From NCBI RefSeq assembly GCF_018688155.1, contig NZ_CP061312.1:1488001-1552000 (forward strand): a stretch of 64,000 nt of DNA, in the 5' to 3' direction. Position numbers and translations under genes: made by a program. Source of the stretch: Polynucleobacter sp. AP-Sving-400A-A2 (GTDB taxonomy: Bacteria; Pseudomonadota; Gammaproteobacteria; Burkholderiales; Burkholderiaceae). The notes beneath the pieces are model-generated. The model worked only from the letters and a program-made list of their open reading frames with translations, did no database searches and was not told the DNA's origin. Of this stretch, positions 46,405 through 57,765 are shown one piece after another (position 1 is the stretch's first letter; each line of letters starts with the position of its first letter).

Positions 46405-46749
46405 CTAGGCACCAGAACCCTCTTTAGGGCTCACCTGCTTCAGAGGCTTGTAATCAACGCGCTCACGCAATTCTTTACCTGGCTTGAAATGGGGCACACG
46501 CTTTTCTGGGATTAATACCTTCTCACCAGATTTTGGGTTGCGACCAGTGCGCGCAGGACGGTGATGCAAAACAAAGCTACCCACACCGCGTAACTCAATT
46601 CGCTTGCCTTCGGCCAAAGCATGAGTCATGGTGTCTAGCAATGTTTTTACTGCCAACTCCACATCTCTAGGTAATAGCTGGGGGAACTGTTCCGCCAAGC
46701 TCTCCACGAGTTCGGAGCGAGTAATTGCTTGTTGCTCTTGATCTGACAT
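46405..46749 (-). CDS. ihfB: Integration host factor subunit beta
   Basis: DNA-bending nucleoid protein that pairs with IhfA. From ATG 46749 it has 114 aa: [30 protein letters not shown], then the DNA-arm region [44 protein letters not shown] with the conserved RNPKTG-like motif. A TTG at 46758 could add three residues but is within the U-tract of the upstream terminator, so ATG is used. The tail after RVD is about 15 residues longer than in E. coli. Confidence 0.95.
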   Translation of the reverse strand: MSDQEQQAITRSELVESLAEQFPQLLPRDVELAVKTLLDTMTHALAEGKRIELRGVGSFVLHHRPARTGRNPKSGEKVLIPEKRVPHFKPGKELRERVDYKPLKQVSPKEGSGA

Positions 46750-46756
46750 ATCTATC

Positions 46757-46792
46757 AATAAAAAACCGCCGCTCCCCTAGTGGAAAGCGGCG
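46757..46792 (-). terminator. Terminator hairpin after rpsA, abutting ihfB
   Basis: CGCCGCT (46767-46773) pairs with AGCGGCG (46786-46792), with additional inner CC/GG pairing; on the minus strand it runs into T6 (complement of 46761-46766). The hairpin starts just eight bases past the rpsA stop and ends about 12 bases before the ihfB ATG, suggesting attenuation between S1 and IHF-beta. Confidence 0.75.
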
Positions 46793-46800
46793 ATATTGAT

Positions 46801-48474
46801 TTAGCCTTGATTGTCCATTTTTGCTTTTAACAAAGCGCCCAAATTGGTTGTGCCGGACTGCGCATCACCTTGGAGCTTGCTCATAGCATCTTGTTGGTCA
46901 GAGCTGTCTTTAGCTTTGATTGAAAGATTGATTACACGTGACTTGCGATCAATATTAATGATCATTGCAGTTACGCTATCGCCTTCTTTCAATACATTGC
47001 GTGCATCTTCAACGCGATCTGTTGAGATCTCAGAAGCACGCAAGTAAGCTTCAACTTCATCAGCCAAGTGAATGGTCGCACCCTTAGCATCAACAGCTTT
47101 CACAGTACCAGTTACAAGGCTACCCTTGTCGCTTACGGATGTGTAGTTATTGAATGGGTCACCAGACAATTGCTTGATACCGAGAGAGATACGCTCTTTC
47201 TCAACATCAATGGCCAATACAGTAGCTTCAACTTCATCGCCTTTTTTGTATTTCTTAACAGCTTCTTCACCTGGCTCATTCCAAGAAATGTCTGAGAGGT
47301 GAACTAAACCATCGATACCGCCAGGCAAGCCAATAAACACACCAAAGTCAGTAATAGACTTGATTGCACCAGTTAACTTGTCGCCTTTTTGTTGTCCACG
47401 TGAAAACTCTTCCCATGGATTTGCTTTGCACTGCTTGATACCCAAGCTGATACGACGCTTGTCTTCATCAATATCCAGAACCATCACTTCAACTTCAGTT
47501 CCTAATGCAGTAGCTTTGCTTGGAGCAACGTTCTTGTTAGTCCAGTCCATTTCAGAAACGTGTACCAAACCTTCGATACCAGATTCGATTTCTACGAACG
47601 CGCCGTAATCAGTCAGGTTGGTTACCTTACCGAATAAACGGGTGTTTGGCGGGTAACGACGAGCGATACCAACCCATGGATCATCACCAAGTTGTTTCAC
47701 GCCGAGTGAAACACGGTTCTTTTCTTGATCGAACTTCAAAATCTTTGCGGTAACTTCTTGACCAACAGTCAACATCTCGCTTGGGTGACGCACACGACGC
47801 CATGCCAAATCGGTAATGTGCAAGAGGCCGTCGATACCACCGAGGTCCACGAACGCGCCGTAGTCAGTAATATTCTTAACGATACCTTGAACAACGCTAC
47901 CTTCTTTAAGGTTAGACATCAACTTAGCACGCTCTTCACCTTGGCTAGCTTCAACAACCGCACGACGTGACAACACTACGTTGTTACGCTTACGGTCAAG
48001 CTTGATAACCTTGAACTCCATCGTCTTACCTTCGTAAGGGCTGGTGTCTTTGATTGGGCGTGTATCAACGAGTGATCCAGGCAAGAATGCACGGATACCG
48101 TTAACCATCACTGTCAAGCCGCCTTTAACCTTACCAGTAACAGTACCGGTAACGATCTCAGCTTGCTCAAGCGCTTTTTCCAAGTTCATCCATGATGCCA
48201 AGCGTTTCGCTTTATCACGGGAAAGGATGGTGTCGCCATAGCCGTTCTCTAGAGCGTCAATAGCAACAGAAACGAAATCGCCAGGAGCTACTTCAATCTC
48301 GCCAGCGTCGTTATGGAATTCTTCAACAGGAATAAACGCTTCGGATTTCAATCCAGCGTTAACAACGACGAAGTTATGGTCGATGCGAAGTACTTCAGCC
48401 GAAATAACTTGGCCGGTCTTCATATTCGATCGGGTTAATGATTCTTCAAATAGCTCTGCAAATGATTCAGACAT
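46801..48474 (-). CDS. rpsA: 30S ribosomal protein S1
   Basis: mRNA-binding ribosomal protein S1, 557 aa, with six S1 (OB-fold) repeats; repeated phrases such as [24 protein letters not shown] and [28 protein letters not shown] mark repeats 3 and 4. It is full length. It follows cmk after about 143 bp of non-coding sequence that must contain its promoter and leader; in E. coli S1 represses its own translation through the leader, but I cannot show that here. ihfB lies downstream, as in many proteobacteria. Confidence 0.97.
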   Translation of the reverse strand: MSESFAELFEESLTRSNMKTGQVISAEVLRIDHNFVVVNAGLKSEAFIPVEEFHNDAGEIEVAPGDFVSVAIDALENGYGDTILSRDKAKRLASWMNLEKALEQAEIVTGTVTGKVKGGLTVMVNGIRAFLPGSLVDTRPIKDTSPYEGKTMEFKVIKLDRKRNNVVLSRRAVVEASQGEERAKLMSNLKEGSVVQGIVKNITDYGAFVDLGGIDGLLHITDLAWRRVRHPSEMLTVGQEVTAKILKFDQEKNRVSLGVKQLGDDPWVGIARRYPPNTRLFGKVTNLTDYGAFVEIESGIEGLVHVSEMDWTNKNVAPSKATALGTEVEVMVLDIDEDKRRISLGIKQCKANPWEEFSRGQQKGDKLTGAIKSITDFGVFIGLPGGIDGLVHLSDISWNEPGEEAVKKYKKGDEVEATVLAIDVEKERISLGIKQLSGDPFNNYTSVSDKGSLVTGTVKAVDAKGATIHLADEVEAYLRASEISTDRVEDARNVLKEGDSVTAMIINIDRKSRVINLSIKAKDSSDQQDAMSKLQGDAQSGTTNLGALLKAKMDNQG

Positions 48475-48617
48475 TTATATATTCACTTTGTGCCGCCAGA
48501 AGGCCTGACGGGTTAGGTTAAAAAAGCCCCAAGAAACACGCTAAATTAGATAATCGCGTTGTAGAGTTCCTTAAGACGCCAAAACAACTTCTACTGCTAT
48601 TTACTGCTCACCAAAAA

Positions 48618-49283
48618 TTAAGCTGTTTTTGATTGATACCAATCCAAAACCGTCTTAACTGCTTGATCTATCGATAAATCCGATGTTTCTAGCACTTTGG
48701 CGCCGTCTGCGACTAACAAAGGTGCGGCGCCTCGACTACTGTCTCTGGCATCGCGCTCTTGCAAATCATGCAACAAGTTTTCTAGTTTAGCAGAAATTCC
48801 CTTAGCTATCAATTGCTTATACCGACGTTCAGCTCTAGCTTGGGCTGTCGCAGTAAGGAAAATCTTCAAAACTGCATCTGGGAATATCACGCTGGCCATA
48901 TCGCGACCATCAGCAACCAAGCCTGGGGCAAGCCTAAAACCATGCTGAACAGCCACTAAGGCCTGCCTAACTTCAGGATGCACCGCTATTGCAGAAGCAC
49001 GCAAACCAATACTTTCTGTGCGAATCGCATCCGTCACATTTTCAGAATTGAGCAGAATTTGGCCATTTTTGAACGAAATCACCAGTTTTTTGGCCAAAAA
49101 ACCCAATTCCAGGCCATTTTGAGGATCAACAGATGCTTTTTCACTCCCAAGAGCAACAAGCCGGTAGAGCGCTCCACTATCCAGATAATGAAAGCCCAGC
49201 TTTTGAGCCACCAAGGAGGCAACCGTGCCTTTTCCAGAGGCGGTAGGTCCATCAATGGCAATGACTGGAGGCAGATTCATCAA
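48618..49283 (-). CDS. cmk: Cytidylate kinase
   Basis: Phosphorylates CMP and dCMP. The 221-aa P-loop kinase begins [37 protein letters not shown]; the loop reads GPTASGKGT instead of the common GPSGSGKGT, a conservative change. [23 protein letters not shown] and the [13 protein letters not shown] segment are also typical. It sits 8 bp downstream of aroA, as in many Burkholderiales. Confidence 0.95.
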   Translation of the reverse strand: MMNLPPVIAIDGPTASGKGTVASLVAQKLGFHYLDSGALYRLVALGSEKASVDPQNGLELGFLAKKLVISFKNGQILLNSENVTDAIRTESIGLRASAIAVHPEVRQALVAVQHGFRLAPGLVADGRDMASVIFPDAVLKIFLTATAQARAERRYKQLIAKGISAKLENLLHDLQERDARDSSRGAAPLLVADGAKVLETSDLSIDQAVKTVLDWYQSKTA

Positions 49284-49291
49284 AAAAACTT

Positions 49292-50623
49292 TTAGGAAAC
49301 AATCTTTGCGAATTCAGCAAAGTAAGTGGGGAAGGTTTTAGCAACGCAATTGGGATCATTGATATTGAGGGGATTAGGACCAAAAGCAGCCAAAGAGAAA
49401 CACATGGCCATGCGATGGTCATCATAAGTATCGATGCCCTCTGCAGGAGACTTCCAGTCAGCGGTCGATTGAGGAGCTCGCACCACGATATAGTCAGCAC
49501 CCTCCTCAACGAGAGCCCCAACTTTTTTCAGCTCTTTTGCCATTGCCGCAATACGATCAGTTTCTTTCACGCGCCAGCTCGCAATATTGTTCAAGCGCGT
49601 AGGGCCTTCGGCAAACAAAGCGGCAACAGCTAAAGTCATCGCTGCATCCGGAATCTCCGTGCAATCGATCGTGATGCCATTGAGCTTGCCATTAGCATTC
49701 TGAACGCCAGCAACCTCAATCCAATCTTCGCCCGATGAAATCTTCGCACCCATTAAAGCGAGCGCATCAGCAAAAGCCACATCACCCTGAATACTTTCAC
49801 TTCCAACACCTAAGACACGCACTGGTCCACCACCAATCGCACCAAGTGCTAAGAAGTAAGAAGCAGACGATGCGTCGCCTTCAACAGAAAGCACTCCAGG
49901 ACTTTGATATACCGCCTCAGAGGTCTTGGCGGGAATCACAAACGACTGGGCATCAGGGCAAGCTACCTTCACACCAAAGCGCGCCATCAGCTTGAGCGTG
50001 ATGTCGATATAAGGACGAGAAATCAACTCACCAATGACCTCAATCTTGACGGGCTCTTTTGCTACCAAAGGCAAGGCCATCAACAAGGCAGTTAGGAATT
50101 GGCTAGAGACATCGCCGCGTACCTTCACTACATCTTTAATTTCAATATCAGCAGCAAGAATCTTGATCGGCGGATAACCTTCTTGTAATTCGTAATCAAT
50201 CTTTGCACCCACTTGGCGCAAACCGTCCACTAAATCGCGAATCGGACGCTCATGCATACGAGGTACGCCAGATAAACGATAGTGACCACCATGCATTGCA
50301 AGAGCTGCCGTTAATGGACGAATAGCTGTACCCGCATTACCCATAAAGAGATCTGCATTTTGGATAGGGAACTTACCGCCACATCCCTCAACCACACAGA
50401 CTTTGTCAGCTTGATCAGTTACAGACAAACCCAATTGGCGAAGCGCATGACGCATCACCTGAGTATCGTCAGCATCTAGTAAATTCTTGAGGGTTGTTGT
50501 GCCTGAAGATAAGGCGGCCAGCAATAAAGCTCGATTAGAAATGCTCTTAGAGCCTGGCAAGACTATCGAGCCTTGCGCTCGCTTGAATGGTCCAATTTTG
50601 ATATCTGGCAAGCCACTCATCAA
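49292..50623 (-). CDS. aroA: 3-phosphoshikimate 1-carboxyvinyltransferase (EPSP synthase)
   Basis: Joins shikimate 3-phosphate and PEP in the shikimate pathway. The 443-aa protein has the N-terminal [22 protein letters not shown] and [20 protein letters not shown], which carries the PEP site. It also shows [14 protein letters not shown] [16 protein letters not shown] and the C-terminal [17 protein letters not shown] and [15 protein letters not shown]. The motif [13 protein letters not shown] marks a class I, glyphosate-sensitive type. Its start overlaps the tyrA stop by four bases. Confidence 0.96.
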   Translation of the reverse strand: MMSGLPDIKIGPFKRAQGSIVLPGSKSISNRALLLAALSSGTTTLKNLLDADDTQVMRHALRQLGLSVTDQADKVCVVEGCGGKFPIQNADLFMGNAGTAIRPLTAALAMHGGHYRLSGVPRMHERPIRDLVDGLRQVGAKIDYELQEGYPPIKILAADIEIKDVVKVRGDVSSQFLTALLMALPLVAKEPVKIEVIGELISRPYIDITLKLMARFGVKVACPDAQSFVIPAKTSEAVYQSPGVLSVEGDASSASYFLALGAIGGGPVRVLGVGSESIQGDVAFADALALMGAKISSGEDWIEVAGVQNANGKLNGITIDCTEIPDAAMTLAVAALFAEGPTRLNNIASWRVKETDRIAAMAKELKKVGALVEEGADYIVVRAPQSTADWKSPAEGIDTYDDHRMAMCFSLAAFGPNPLNINDPNCVAKTFPTYFAEFAKIVS

Positions 50624-51501
50624 AGCCCATCCAAATCTTGGCGTGCTTTGCTAGCCTTGTTGAATAACTTCTCTAAGCCAGCACCATCATTCTCAGCAAT
50701 CAATTTACGCATATGGGTCACGATGAGTAAATATTGATCAAGCTCTTTGAGAACTGCGCTGCGATTACCCAAACAAATATCACGCCACATCTCTGGACTC
50801 GAAGCTGCAATGCGTGTGAAATCTTTAAAGCCTGCGCCCACATGGCTGAGCTTTTGATCGGCGTCTTCTGAGTTCACAACACTGGCCATTAATGCATAAG
50901 ACAAGAGATGCGGTAAATGAGAGACTGCTGCATAGATCGCATCATGCTGCACACAAGAAATCTTTTTAATAACAGAGCCAACTGACTGCCAAAATCCTTC
51001 GATTAAATCGGTATCTTGTGGAGAGTTTTCTTGTAGGGGGCAAAGAATCGTTTGCTTGCCTTCAAATAAATCCGCTTTCGCAGCGCTAGCACCATGTTGC
51101 GCACCACCTGCAATCGGATGTGCCGGTACAAACTGACAAGCTTTTTTACCCAAGACTTCTTTGGCAGCCAAAATCACATCGCTCTTAGTGCTGCCCGCAT
51201 CGGTAATCATTGTTCTGGGTTCGAGATGAGGCTCGATGGTTTCAAAGGCTGCACGCATCTGGGCCACTGGCATGCACAACACCATCACGTCAGCTTGCTT
51301 AGCGGCCTCAACTAAGTCAACTACAGCATCTATAGCACCCATCTTGAGCGCTTGATCTAGATTCGGTGCGCTACGGCCGACCCCCAATACCTGATTGACC
51401 ACGCCCGCTTTTTTTAATGCTAGACCTAAGGAAGCGCCAATGAGACCAACACCAACAATCGCGACGGTACCGTAATTACTAGATGGATTAATAATGGCCA
51501 T
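50620..51501 (-). CDS. tyrA: Prephenate/arogenate dehydrogenase
   Basis: Oxidative decarboxylase for tyrosine synthesis. The 293-aa enzyme has a NAD(P)-binding start [20 protein letters not shown] and a [13 protein letters not shown] motif with the catalytic His. Monofunctional (no chorismate mutase domain), as expected given that mutase is fused to PheA. Located between hisC and aroA with four-base overlap with the latter. Confidence 0.94.
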   Translation of the reverse strand: MAIINPSSNYGTVAIVGVGLIGASLGLALKKAGVVNQVLGVGRSAPNLDQALKMGAIDAVVDLVEAAKQADVMVLCMPVAQMRAAFETIEPHLEPRTMITDAGSTKSDVILAAKEVLGKKACQFVPAHPIAGGAQHGASAAKADLFEGKQTILCPLQENSPQDTDLIEGFWQSVGSVIKKISCVQHDAIYAAVSHLPHLLSYALMASVVNSEDADQKLSHVGAGFKDFTRIAASSPEMWRDICLGNRSAVLKELDQYLLIVTHMRKLIAENDGAGLEKLFNKASKARQDLDGL

Positions 51502-51533
51502 TGGCTTATGGGATTTGTCTAATTAGCATTGAA

Positions 51534-52664
51534 TTACTGCTGCGCCAAAATATCTTTAAGGGCGGCAATAAAGGCTGCGTTCTCTTCGGATAAACCGATA
51601 GAGATACGTAACCATTGTGGCAAACCGTAATTGCCGACGGGGCGCACAATAATGCCGCGCTTAAGCAACTCTAAATTAATGCGAGCACCAGCGCCATCAT
51701 CCTCACCCACCCTCACCAACACAAAGTTGCCAGCTGAAGGAAGGTAAGTTAAGCCAAGCGCATTAAATGCTTGCGTCAGCTGAACTAAACCAGCGCGATT
51801 CAATTCAAAGCCTTGCTGTAAGAAAGCGGAATCCTGAAATGCTGCGATAGCTGCTGCTTGCGCCAGGCTATTGACGTTAAATGGCTGACGGATGCGATTG
51901 AGTAAATCGGTCAAGGCAGGCTGAGCCACGCCATATCCGATTCGTAAACCTGCTAAGCCATATGCTTTAGAAAAGCTACGCGACAAGATCATATTTGGGA
52001 AGCGCTTCACCCAAGCAATCGCGTCGTAGCGCTGCTCCGGGGTGAGGTACTCGTTATAAGCTTCATCCAATACAACCACCACATGAGCAGGTATAGCCAT
52101 TAAGAACCCTTCGATCTCCCTAGCCGTTAAGTAGCTACCGGTTGGATTATTTGGGTTGGCCACAAACACCAACTTGGCTTTATCACCTGAGGCTTTAATT
52201 GCTTGCAGCATGGCAGGCAGGTCATGACCATACATTGCAGTTGCAGCCACTTCAATCGCCTTAGCGCCAACAGCTTGTGTTGCTAATGGATAAACCGCGA
52301 AGGCATGTTTAGAGAAAATCACCTCGTCGCCAGCTTGAGCTACTGCGCGTGCAGCCAACTCCAAAATGTCGTTACTGCCATTGCCCAAGGTGATCCAATC
52401 TGCTGGAACGCCTAAACGCGCTGACAAAACATGCTTTAATTCAAAACCATTGGAGTCTGGATAGCGACCCAAGTCACTAGCAGCCTTGAGCATCGCGTCT
52501 TGTGCCGACTTTGGCATACCCAAAGGATTTTCATTAGACGCGAGTTTCACAATCTTGTTTTCATCAAGGCCATACTCACGCGCAACTTCGCTAATCGGTC
52601 GCCCGCCGACATAGGGTGCTATCGCATGAATATGCTTTAAACCGATATTAGATTTTGATGTCAT
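51534..52664 (-). CDS. hisC: Histidinol-phosphate/aromatic aminotransferase
   Basis: Class I PLP aminotransferase of the HisC family, 376 aa. The PLP lysine is Lys233 in SRSFSKAYGLAGLRIGYG, and NPNNPTGSYL and NPLGMPKSA (substrate phosphate) are family motifs. In Burkholderiales this copy within the pheA-tyrA-aroA operon may act mainly on aromatic substrates; a second hisC in the histidine operon is common, but none is visible in this window. Overlaps pheA by four bases. Confidence 0.92.
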   Translation of the reverse strand: MTSKSNIGLKHIHAIAPYVGGRPISEVAREYGLDENKIVKLASNENPLGMPKSAQDAMLKAASDLGRYPDSNGFELKHVLSARLGVPADWITLGNGSNDILELAARAVAQAGDEVIFSKHAFAVYPLATQAVGAKAIEVAATAMYGHDLPAMLQAIKASGDKAKLVFVANPNNPTGSYLTAREIEGFLMAIPAHVVVVLDEAYNEYLTPEQRYDAIAWVKRFPNMILSRSFSKAYGLAGLRIGYGVAQPALTDLLNRIRQPFNVNSLAQAAAIAAFQDSAFLQQGFELNRAGLVQLTQAFNALGLTYLPSAGNFVLVRVGEDDGAGARINLELLKRGIIVRPVGNYGLPQWLRISIGLSEENAAFIAALKDILAQQ

Positions 52665-53755
52665 GCTGAGTGAGGATATGAGCCAAGGTTTTTATAAAAA
52701 GCAGCTGTCGTTTTTAACTCTTCCAATGCTTTGGCTACTTTTGTGTCTTCAGCGTGTCCCGCTACATCAATATAGAAGTGGTACTCCCAAGTTCCCTTGC
52801 GAGCAGGGCGAGATTCAAAGCGATTCATGGAAACACCATGCTTAGCCAAAGGCTCCAATAAACGATGCACGGCACCTGGTTGGTTATCTACTGAAAGCAC
52901 CAAAGATGTTTGATCTTTGCCAGTAGGTTGACACTCGTAAGTACCGACCACCACAAAACGGGTACGGTTTTGTGGATCATCCTGAATCTGTGCAGCTACC
53001 GCCTGCAATCCATAAGCTTCTTGCGCGGGGTCTCCAGCAATCGCTGCCAAAGTCGGATCATTGGCAGCCATACGAGCAGCCTCTGCATTACTGCTCACTG
53101 CCTGACGCTTTAATTGGGGAGCATGCAAACTCAACCATTGCTGACATTGCGCTAAGGCCTGAGCGTGGGCACAAACCGTGGTCACACCATCTAAGCTCCC
53201 ACTCTTAGTGAGAAGATGGTGGCGAATAGGCAGCACCACTTCACCACTAATCCGCATCGGAGAATCCAGAAGTAAATCTAGAGTGCGAGAGATGGCACCC
53301 TCGCTAGAATTTTCTACGGGCACAACACCAAACTGCGCTGCGCCCTTCTCTACCGCCTTAAATACTTCATCCAAGCTGTTGCAAGGAAGACCGGCAATCG
53401 AGTGGCCAAAATAGGTTTGTGCTGCTTGCTCTGAAAAAGTTCCTACTGGCCCAAGGTAGGCAATCGTCTGACGAGCCTCTAAAGCGCGACAAGCAGACAT
53501 CACTTCACTCCAAATTGCGGCGATACCATCAGATAGAAGTGGGCCCTTGCTGAGTTCCTGTAAGCGAGCGACAACTTGACGTTCACGCTCCGGCCTAAAC
53601 ACAGGTGATGAAAACCCACCCTTAATGTGACCGACCTCTTGAGCAGCTTTTGCACGCTGTGATAACAAATCTAAAATCTGCGCATCCAGTGCATCAATCT
53701 TGTCGCGGATTGGCGCTAGACGCTGTTCTTCAGTACTCTGGTCTTTGGAGCTCAT
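52661..53755 (-). CDS. pheA: Bifunctional chorismate mutase/prephenate dehydratase
   Basis: P-protein producing phenylpyruvate. Domains in order: AroQ chorismate mutase (about residues 10-95, IRDKIDALDAQILDLLSQRAKAAQEVG), prephenate dehydratase (about 96-275, beginning IAYLGPVGTFSEQAAQTYFG and including the TRF motif in NRTRFVVVG), and a C-terminal ACT domain (about 285-364, with ESRPARKGTWEYHFYID for Phe feedback). 364 aa, a typical length. One-base overlap with serC. Confidence 0.96.
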   Translation of the reverse strand: MSSKDQSTEEQRLAPIRDKIDALDAQILDLLSQRAKAAQEVGHIKGGFSSPVFRPERERQVVARLQELSKGPLLSDGIAAIWSEVMSACRALEARQTIAYLGPVGTFSEQAAQTYFGHSIAGLPCNSLDEVFKAVEKGAAQFGVVPVENSSEGAISRTLDLLLDSPMRISGEVVLPIRHHLLTKSGSLDGVTTVCAHAQALAQCQQWLSLHAPQLKRQAVSSNAEAARMAANDPTLAAIAGDPAQEAYGLQAVAAQIQDDPQNRTRFVVVGTYECQPTGKDQTSLVLSVDNQPGAVHRLLEPLAKHGVSMNRFESRPARKGTWEYHFYIDVAGHAEDTKVAKALEELKTTAAFYKNLGSYPHSA

Positions 53756-54852
53756 TAGGCACGCCTTTCAAAGTCACGCATAAATTCCACCAAGGCCTTG
53801 ACGCCCTCTAGTGGCATTGCGTTGTAAATACTAGCGCGCATACCTCCTGCCGCCTTATGACCGCGCAAGGCAACTAAGCCTGCTGCATTGGATTGCTCCA
53901 GGAACTGGGCATTTAAGTTCTCATCCTTCAAAAAGAATGTGACATTCATTCTGGAACGATATTCTTTGGTAACGCGGCTCTCATACAAGCTACTCTGATC
54001 TAGGAAGTTATAGAGCAAGTCTGCTTTTTCTTGATTGCGCTTCTCAATCGCTTTTACACCGCCCTGCTTGAGTAACCACTTAAATCCTAGTCCAGCCATA
54101 TAAATCGAGAAAGTAGGCGGCGTATTCAACATGGAGTCAGTAACTGCCTGTTTAGACCAATCCCAAATCGATGGTGTAATTTTCATACTGTGCCCCATCA
54201 AGTCTTTGCGTACGATCACAATGGTTACACCGGATGGGCCAATATTTTTTTGTGCGCCACCAAACCAAACGCCACACTTTGTGATGTCGATTTCTCTAGA
54301 AAGGATATTGCTAGAAATATCGGCAACCAAGAGCTTGCCATTGACATCAGGTACAGCTGGAAACTCTACGCCGCCAATAGTTTCATTCGCACAATAATGA
54401 ACGTAAGCAGCATCATCTGATAGCTGCCAACTAGAACGATCTGGAATCGTGTTGAATTTTTCAGTCGCAGAAGAGGCTGCCAAATGAGCAACACCATACT
54501 TGTCCGCTTCTTTATACGACTTTTCTGACCAAATACCAGTTACTAAAAAATCTGCCTTGGGACCATTTTTGGCTAAAGGCATCAGGTTCATAGGGATGGC
54601 AGCATTCTGACCCAAGCCACCACCTTGAAGCATCAATATTTCATAGGAATCCGGAATACCCATGAGAGTGCGTAAGTCTTGCAGCACTTCCTCATACAGG
54701 GCCATGAACTCTTTGCCCCGATGACTCACTTCCATGACGCTGGCACCCAAGCCCCGCCAATTCAACATCTCTACAGCAGCCTGCTTTAATACCTCTTCAG
54801 GCAGGGTAGCAGGCCCCGCAGCGAAATTGAAAATGCGGCGGTCAAACGTCAT
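53755..54852 (-). CDS. serC: Phosphoserine aminotransferase
   Basis: PLP enzyme converting 3-phosphohydroxypyruvate to phosphoserine; also used in pyridoxal phosphate synthesis. 365 aa, with the lysine in FGGAQKNIGPSG (Lys202), NFAAGPATLPEEVL at the N-terminus, and HRGKEF and RMNVTFFL further motifs. First of the serC-pheA-hisC-tyrA-aroA-cmk-rpsA series, about 31 bp after gyrA. Confidence 0.96.
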   Translation of the reverse strand: MTFDRRIFNFAAGPATLPEEVLKQAAVEMLNWRGLGASVMEVSHRGKEFMALYEEVLQDLRTLMGIPDSYEILMLQGGGLGQNAAIPMNLMPLAKNGPKADFLVTGIWSEKSYKEADKYGVAHLAASSATEKFNTIPDRSSWQLSDDAAYVHYCANETIGGVEFPAVPDVNGKLLVADISSNILSREIDITKCGVWFGGAQKNIGPSGVTIVIVRKDLMGHSMKITPSIWDWSKQAVTDSMLNTPPTFSIYMAGLGFKWLLKQGGVKAIEKRNQEKADLLYNFLDQSSLYESRVTKEYRSRMNVTFFLKDENLNAQFLEQSNAAGLVALRGHKAAGGMRASIYNAMPLEGVKALVEFMRDFERRA

Positions 54853-54883
54853 GATGAGTTAATTGACCTTATATGGATGCCAA

Positions 54884-57607
54884 TTAGGCATCGCCAGCTT
54901 CAGTAGAATTGGAACCAAGCGCTGGATCAGCGGAAACATTTCCACCCTCACCGTCTTCACCATCATCCAAATCATTCTCATCATCAGAATCGCTTTCAGC
55001 AATACGCTGCAAGCCAGACAAGCGAGTGCCCTCATCGACGTTAATTAAGGTGACGCCTTGTGTGGCGCGACCCATCTCACGAATCTCTGAAACACGTGTG
55101 CGCACCAAGATACCGCCAGTAGTAATCAACATAATTTGATCCTCAGGAGATACCAAAGCAGCGGCAACTACTTTGCCGTTGCGCTCAGTTGTCTGAATCG
55201 CAATCATGCCTTTGGTACCGCGACCATGACGGGTGTATTCACCAATCGGAGTGCGCTTACCAAAACCATTTTCAGTTGCAGTGAGTACGCTACTCGGAAT
55301 TGCGAGACCATTCGCATCAACAACAGCCGCTTCAGCGCCTTCAGCAGCTTCAGCTGGGGCAACCAACATAGCAATGACTTGATGAGCTTCACCTAAGTTC
55401 ATACCACGTACACCGCGCGCTGTACGACCCATTGGACGCACATCATTCTCATCAAAGCGCACTGCTTTACCAGCATCGGAGAACAACATTACATCATGCT
55501 GACCATCGGTAATCGCTGCACCAACTAAGAAGTCATTCTCGTTTAAATCGACAGCAATAATTCCGGCCTTACGTGGATTAGAGAAGTCAGACAAACGCGT
55601 CTTCTTCACTGTACCCAAGCTTGTTGCCATGAATACGTAATGATCATCTTGATACCCCTTAATCGGGAGAATCACCGTAATCTTTTCGCCTTCAATCAAG
55701 GGGAACATATTCACGATTGGCTTGCCGCGTGAATTACGACTACCCTGTGGAACTTCCCACACTTTGAGCCAATACATACGCCCACGATCAGAGAAGCACA
55801 GAATGATGTCATGCGTATTCGCAACGAAGAGTGTTTCAATCCAATCTTCATTCTTAGTAGCTGCAGCTTGCTTGCCACGACCGCCACGTTTTTGCGCACG
55901 GTATTCACTCAGAGGCTGGCTCTTCATATAACCAGTATTAGAAAGTGTGACCACCATATCTTGTGGCGTGATCAAATCTTCTGTGAATAACTCGGTTGCA
56001 TTCATTTCAATAAATGAACGGCGACCAGAGTCACCACCAGCAATACCAAACTCGGCTTGCACTTCCTTCAACTCAGACTCAATGACTTGAGTGACACGCT
56101 CAGGCTTAGCAAGCAAGTCGAGCAAATCAGAAATCTCCGCCATCACATCTTTGTACTCATTGACGATCTTGTCTTGCTCAAGGCCAGTCAAGCGTTGTAA
56201 ACGCATCTGCAAAATTTCTTGCGCTTGGCTATCCGATAAACGATAGAGACCAGTGGTTTGCATACCGTACTCCGACAACAAACCTTCAGGACGGTAGGCA
56301 TTGCGACCACCTGGAGTATCTGTCTCGGCACGCGCCAACATCTCGCGCACCATGGAAGAGTCCCAAGGCTTACTCATTAATTCTTGCTTAGCAACTACTG
56401 GGTTTGCAGCGGCTTTGATGATGGCAATAAATTCATCAATGTTTGCCAACGCAACTGCCAAACCTTCTAAGACATGGCCACGCTCGCGTGCTTTACGTAA
56501 TTCAAAAATCGTACGACGCGTCACTACTTCGCGACGATGTTGCAAGAAGTACTCCAGCATTTGCTTCAGATTCAACAGGCGCGGCTGGTTGTCCACCAGA
56601 GCCACCATGTTCATACCGAAGTTATCTTGCAGTTGAGTGCTCTTGTACAAATTATTGAGAACCACTTCAGGTACTTCACCGCGCTTTAATTCAATGACTA
56701 CACGCATACCTGACTTGTCTGACTCATCACGCAAATCAGAAATGCCTTCTACTTTTTTCTCATTCACCAACTCAGCAATACGCTCGAGCAAGTTCTTTTT
56801 GTTTACCTGGTATGGCAACTCATCGACGATGATGGCCTGACGAGCACCCTTATCGAGGTCCTCAAAGTGGGTTTTAGCCCGCATCACCACACGACCACGG
56901 CCGGTGCGATAGCCTTCACGAACCCCTTGGACACCGTAAATAATGCCGGCGGTCGGGAAATCTGGCGCTGGAATGATCTCAATCAACTCATCAATCGTGC
57001 ATTCTGGGTTGTGTAATACGTGCAAACAGGCTGTAACCACCTCATCCAAGTTGTGGGGAGGGATATTGGTCGCCATACCCACAGCAATGCCTGAGCTGCC
57101 GTTAATCAGCAAATTAGGCACTTTTGCAGGAAGAATCAGGGGTTCTTTCTCGCTACCGTCGTAATTTGGCCCGAAATCCACGGTTTCCTTGTCCAAATCG
57201 GCCAATAACTCATGGGCGATCTTGCGAAGGCGGATTTCTGTATACCGCATTGCAGCAGCGTTATCACCGTCTACAGAGCCAAAGTTACCCTGCCCGTCAA
57301 CCAGCATATAGCGCAGGGAGAAGTCCTGGGCCATGCGAACAATGGTGTCATACACCGCAGAATCGCCATGGGGATGGTATTTACCGATCACATCGCCAAC
57401 TATACGGGCAGATTTTTTGTAAGCACGGTTCCAATCGTTGTTTAATTCATACATCGCAAATAAGACCCGGCGATGGACCGGTTTGAGGCCGTCACGTACG
57501 TCTGGCAGGGCTCTGCCGACAATGACGCTCATTGCGTAGTCCAAATAGGACCGCCGCATTTCGTCTTCTAGGGATATTGGTAGTGTTTCTTTAGCGGCTT
57601 GTTCCAT
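54884..57607 (-). CDS. gyrA: DNA gyrase subunit A
   Basis: DNA-cleaving subunit of gyrase. The 907-aa protein has the catalytic Tyr122 ([11 protein letters not shown]). The quinolone-resistance region [11 protein letters not shown] carries Ser83 and Asp87, the sensitive-type residues at these two positions. QKRGGRGK (the GyrA box) begins the DNA-wrapping beta-pinwheel, which distinguishes it from ParC. The pinwheel has an Ala/Glu-rich insertion (around residues 770-790), and the last 40 residues form a strongly acidic tail ([18 protein letters not shown]). Confidence 0.97.
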   Translation of the reverse strand: MEQAAKETLPISLEDEMRRSYLDYAMSVIVGRALPDVRDGLKPVHRRVLFAMYELNNDWNRAYKKSARIVGDVIGKYHPHGDSAVYDTIVRMAQDFSLRYMLVDGQGNFGSVDGDNAAAMRYTEIRLRKIAHELLADLDKETVDFGPNYDGSEKEPLILPAKVPNLLINGSSGIAVGMATNIPPHNLDEVVTACLHVLHNPECTIDELIEIIPAPDFPTAGIIYGVQGVREGYRTGRGRVVMRAKTHFEDLDKGARQAIIVDELPYQVNKKNLLERIAELVNEKKVEGISDLRDESDKSGMRVVIELKRGEVPEVVLNNLYKSTQLQDNFGMNMVALVDNQPRLLNLKQMLEYFLQHRREVVTRRTIFELRKARERGHVLEGLAVALANIDEFIAIIKAAANPVVAKQELMSKPWDSSMVREMLARAETDTPGGRNAYRPEGLLSEYGMQTTGLYRLSDSQAQEILQMRLQRLTGLEQDKIVNEYKDVMAEISDLLDLLAKPERVTQVIESELKEVQAEFGIAGGDSGRRSFIEMNATELFTEDLITPQDMVVTLSNTGYMKSQPLSEYRAQKRGGRGKQAAATKNEDWIETLFVANTHDIILCFSDRGRMYWLKVWEVPQGSRNSRGKPIVNMFPLIEGEKITVILPIKGYQDDHYVFMATSLGTVKKTRLSDFSNPRKAGIIAVDLNENDFLVGAAITDGQHDVMLFSDAGKAVRFDENDVRPMGRTARGVRGMNLGEAHQVIAMLVAPAEAAEGAEAAVVDANGLAIPSSVLTATENGFGKRTPIGEYTRHGRGTKGMIAIQTTERNGKVVAAALVSPEDQIMLITTGGILVRTRVSEIREMGRATQGVTLINVDEGTRLSGLQRIAESDSDDENDLDDGEDGEGGNVSADPALGSNSTEAGDA

Positions 57608-57765
57608 TTAGAAATAATATCATTTTGATGACTGATAGCCCCTATGCTAAGATTCTGTTAGTTTGTACGAAATTGAGATGTGTCGCTTTGCGGTTATTTG
57701 CTTCAAAGTAGGGCGAATTACATTTAAGTTTGACTTTAATTAAAAAAGATTTTTGAGGACTAAAA

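Noticed and set aside
57608..57765. TTGACT near 57730 as the OmpA-like gene's -35
   Set aside because: No matching -10 at proper spacing before the ribosome-binding site; promoter left unassigned.
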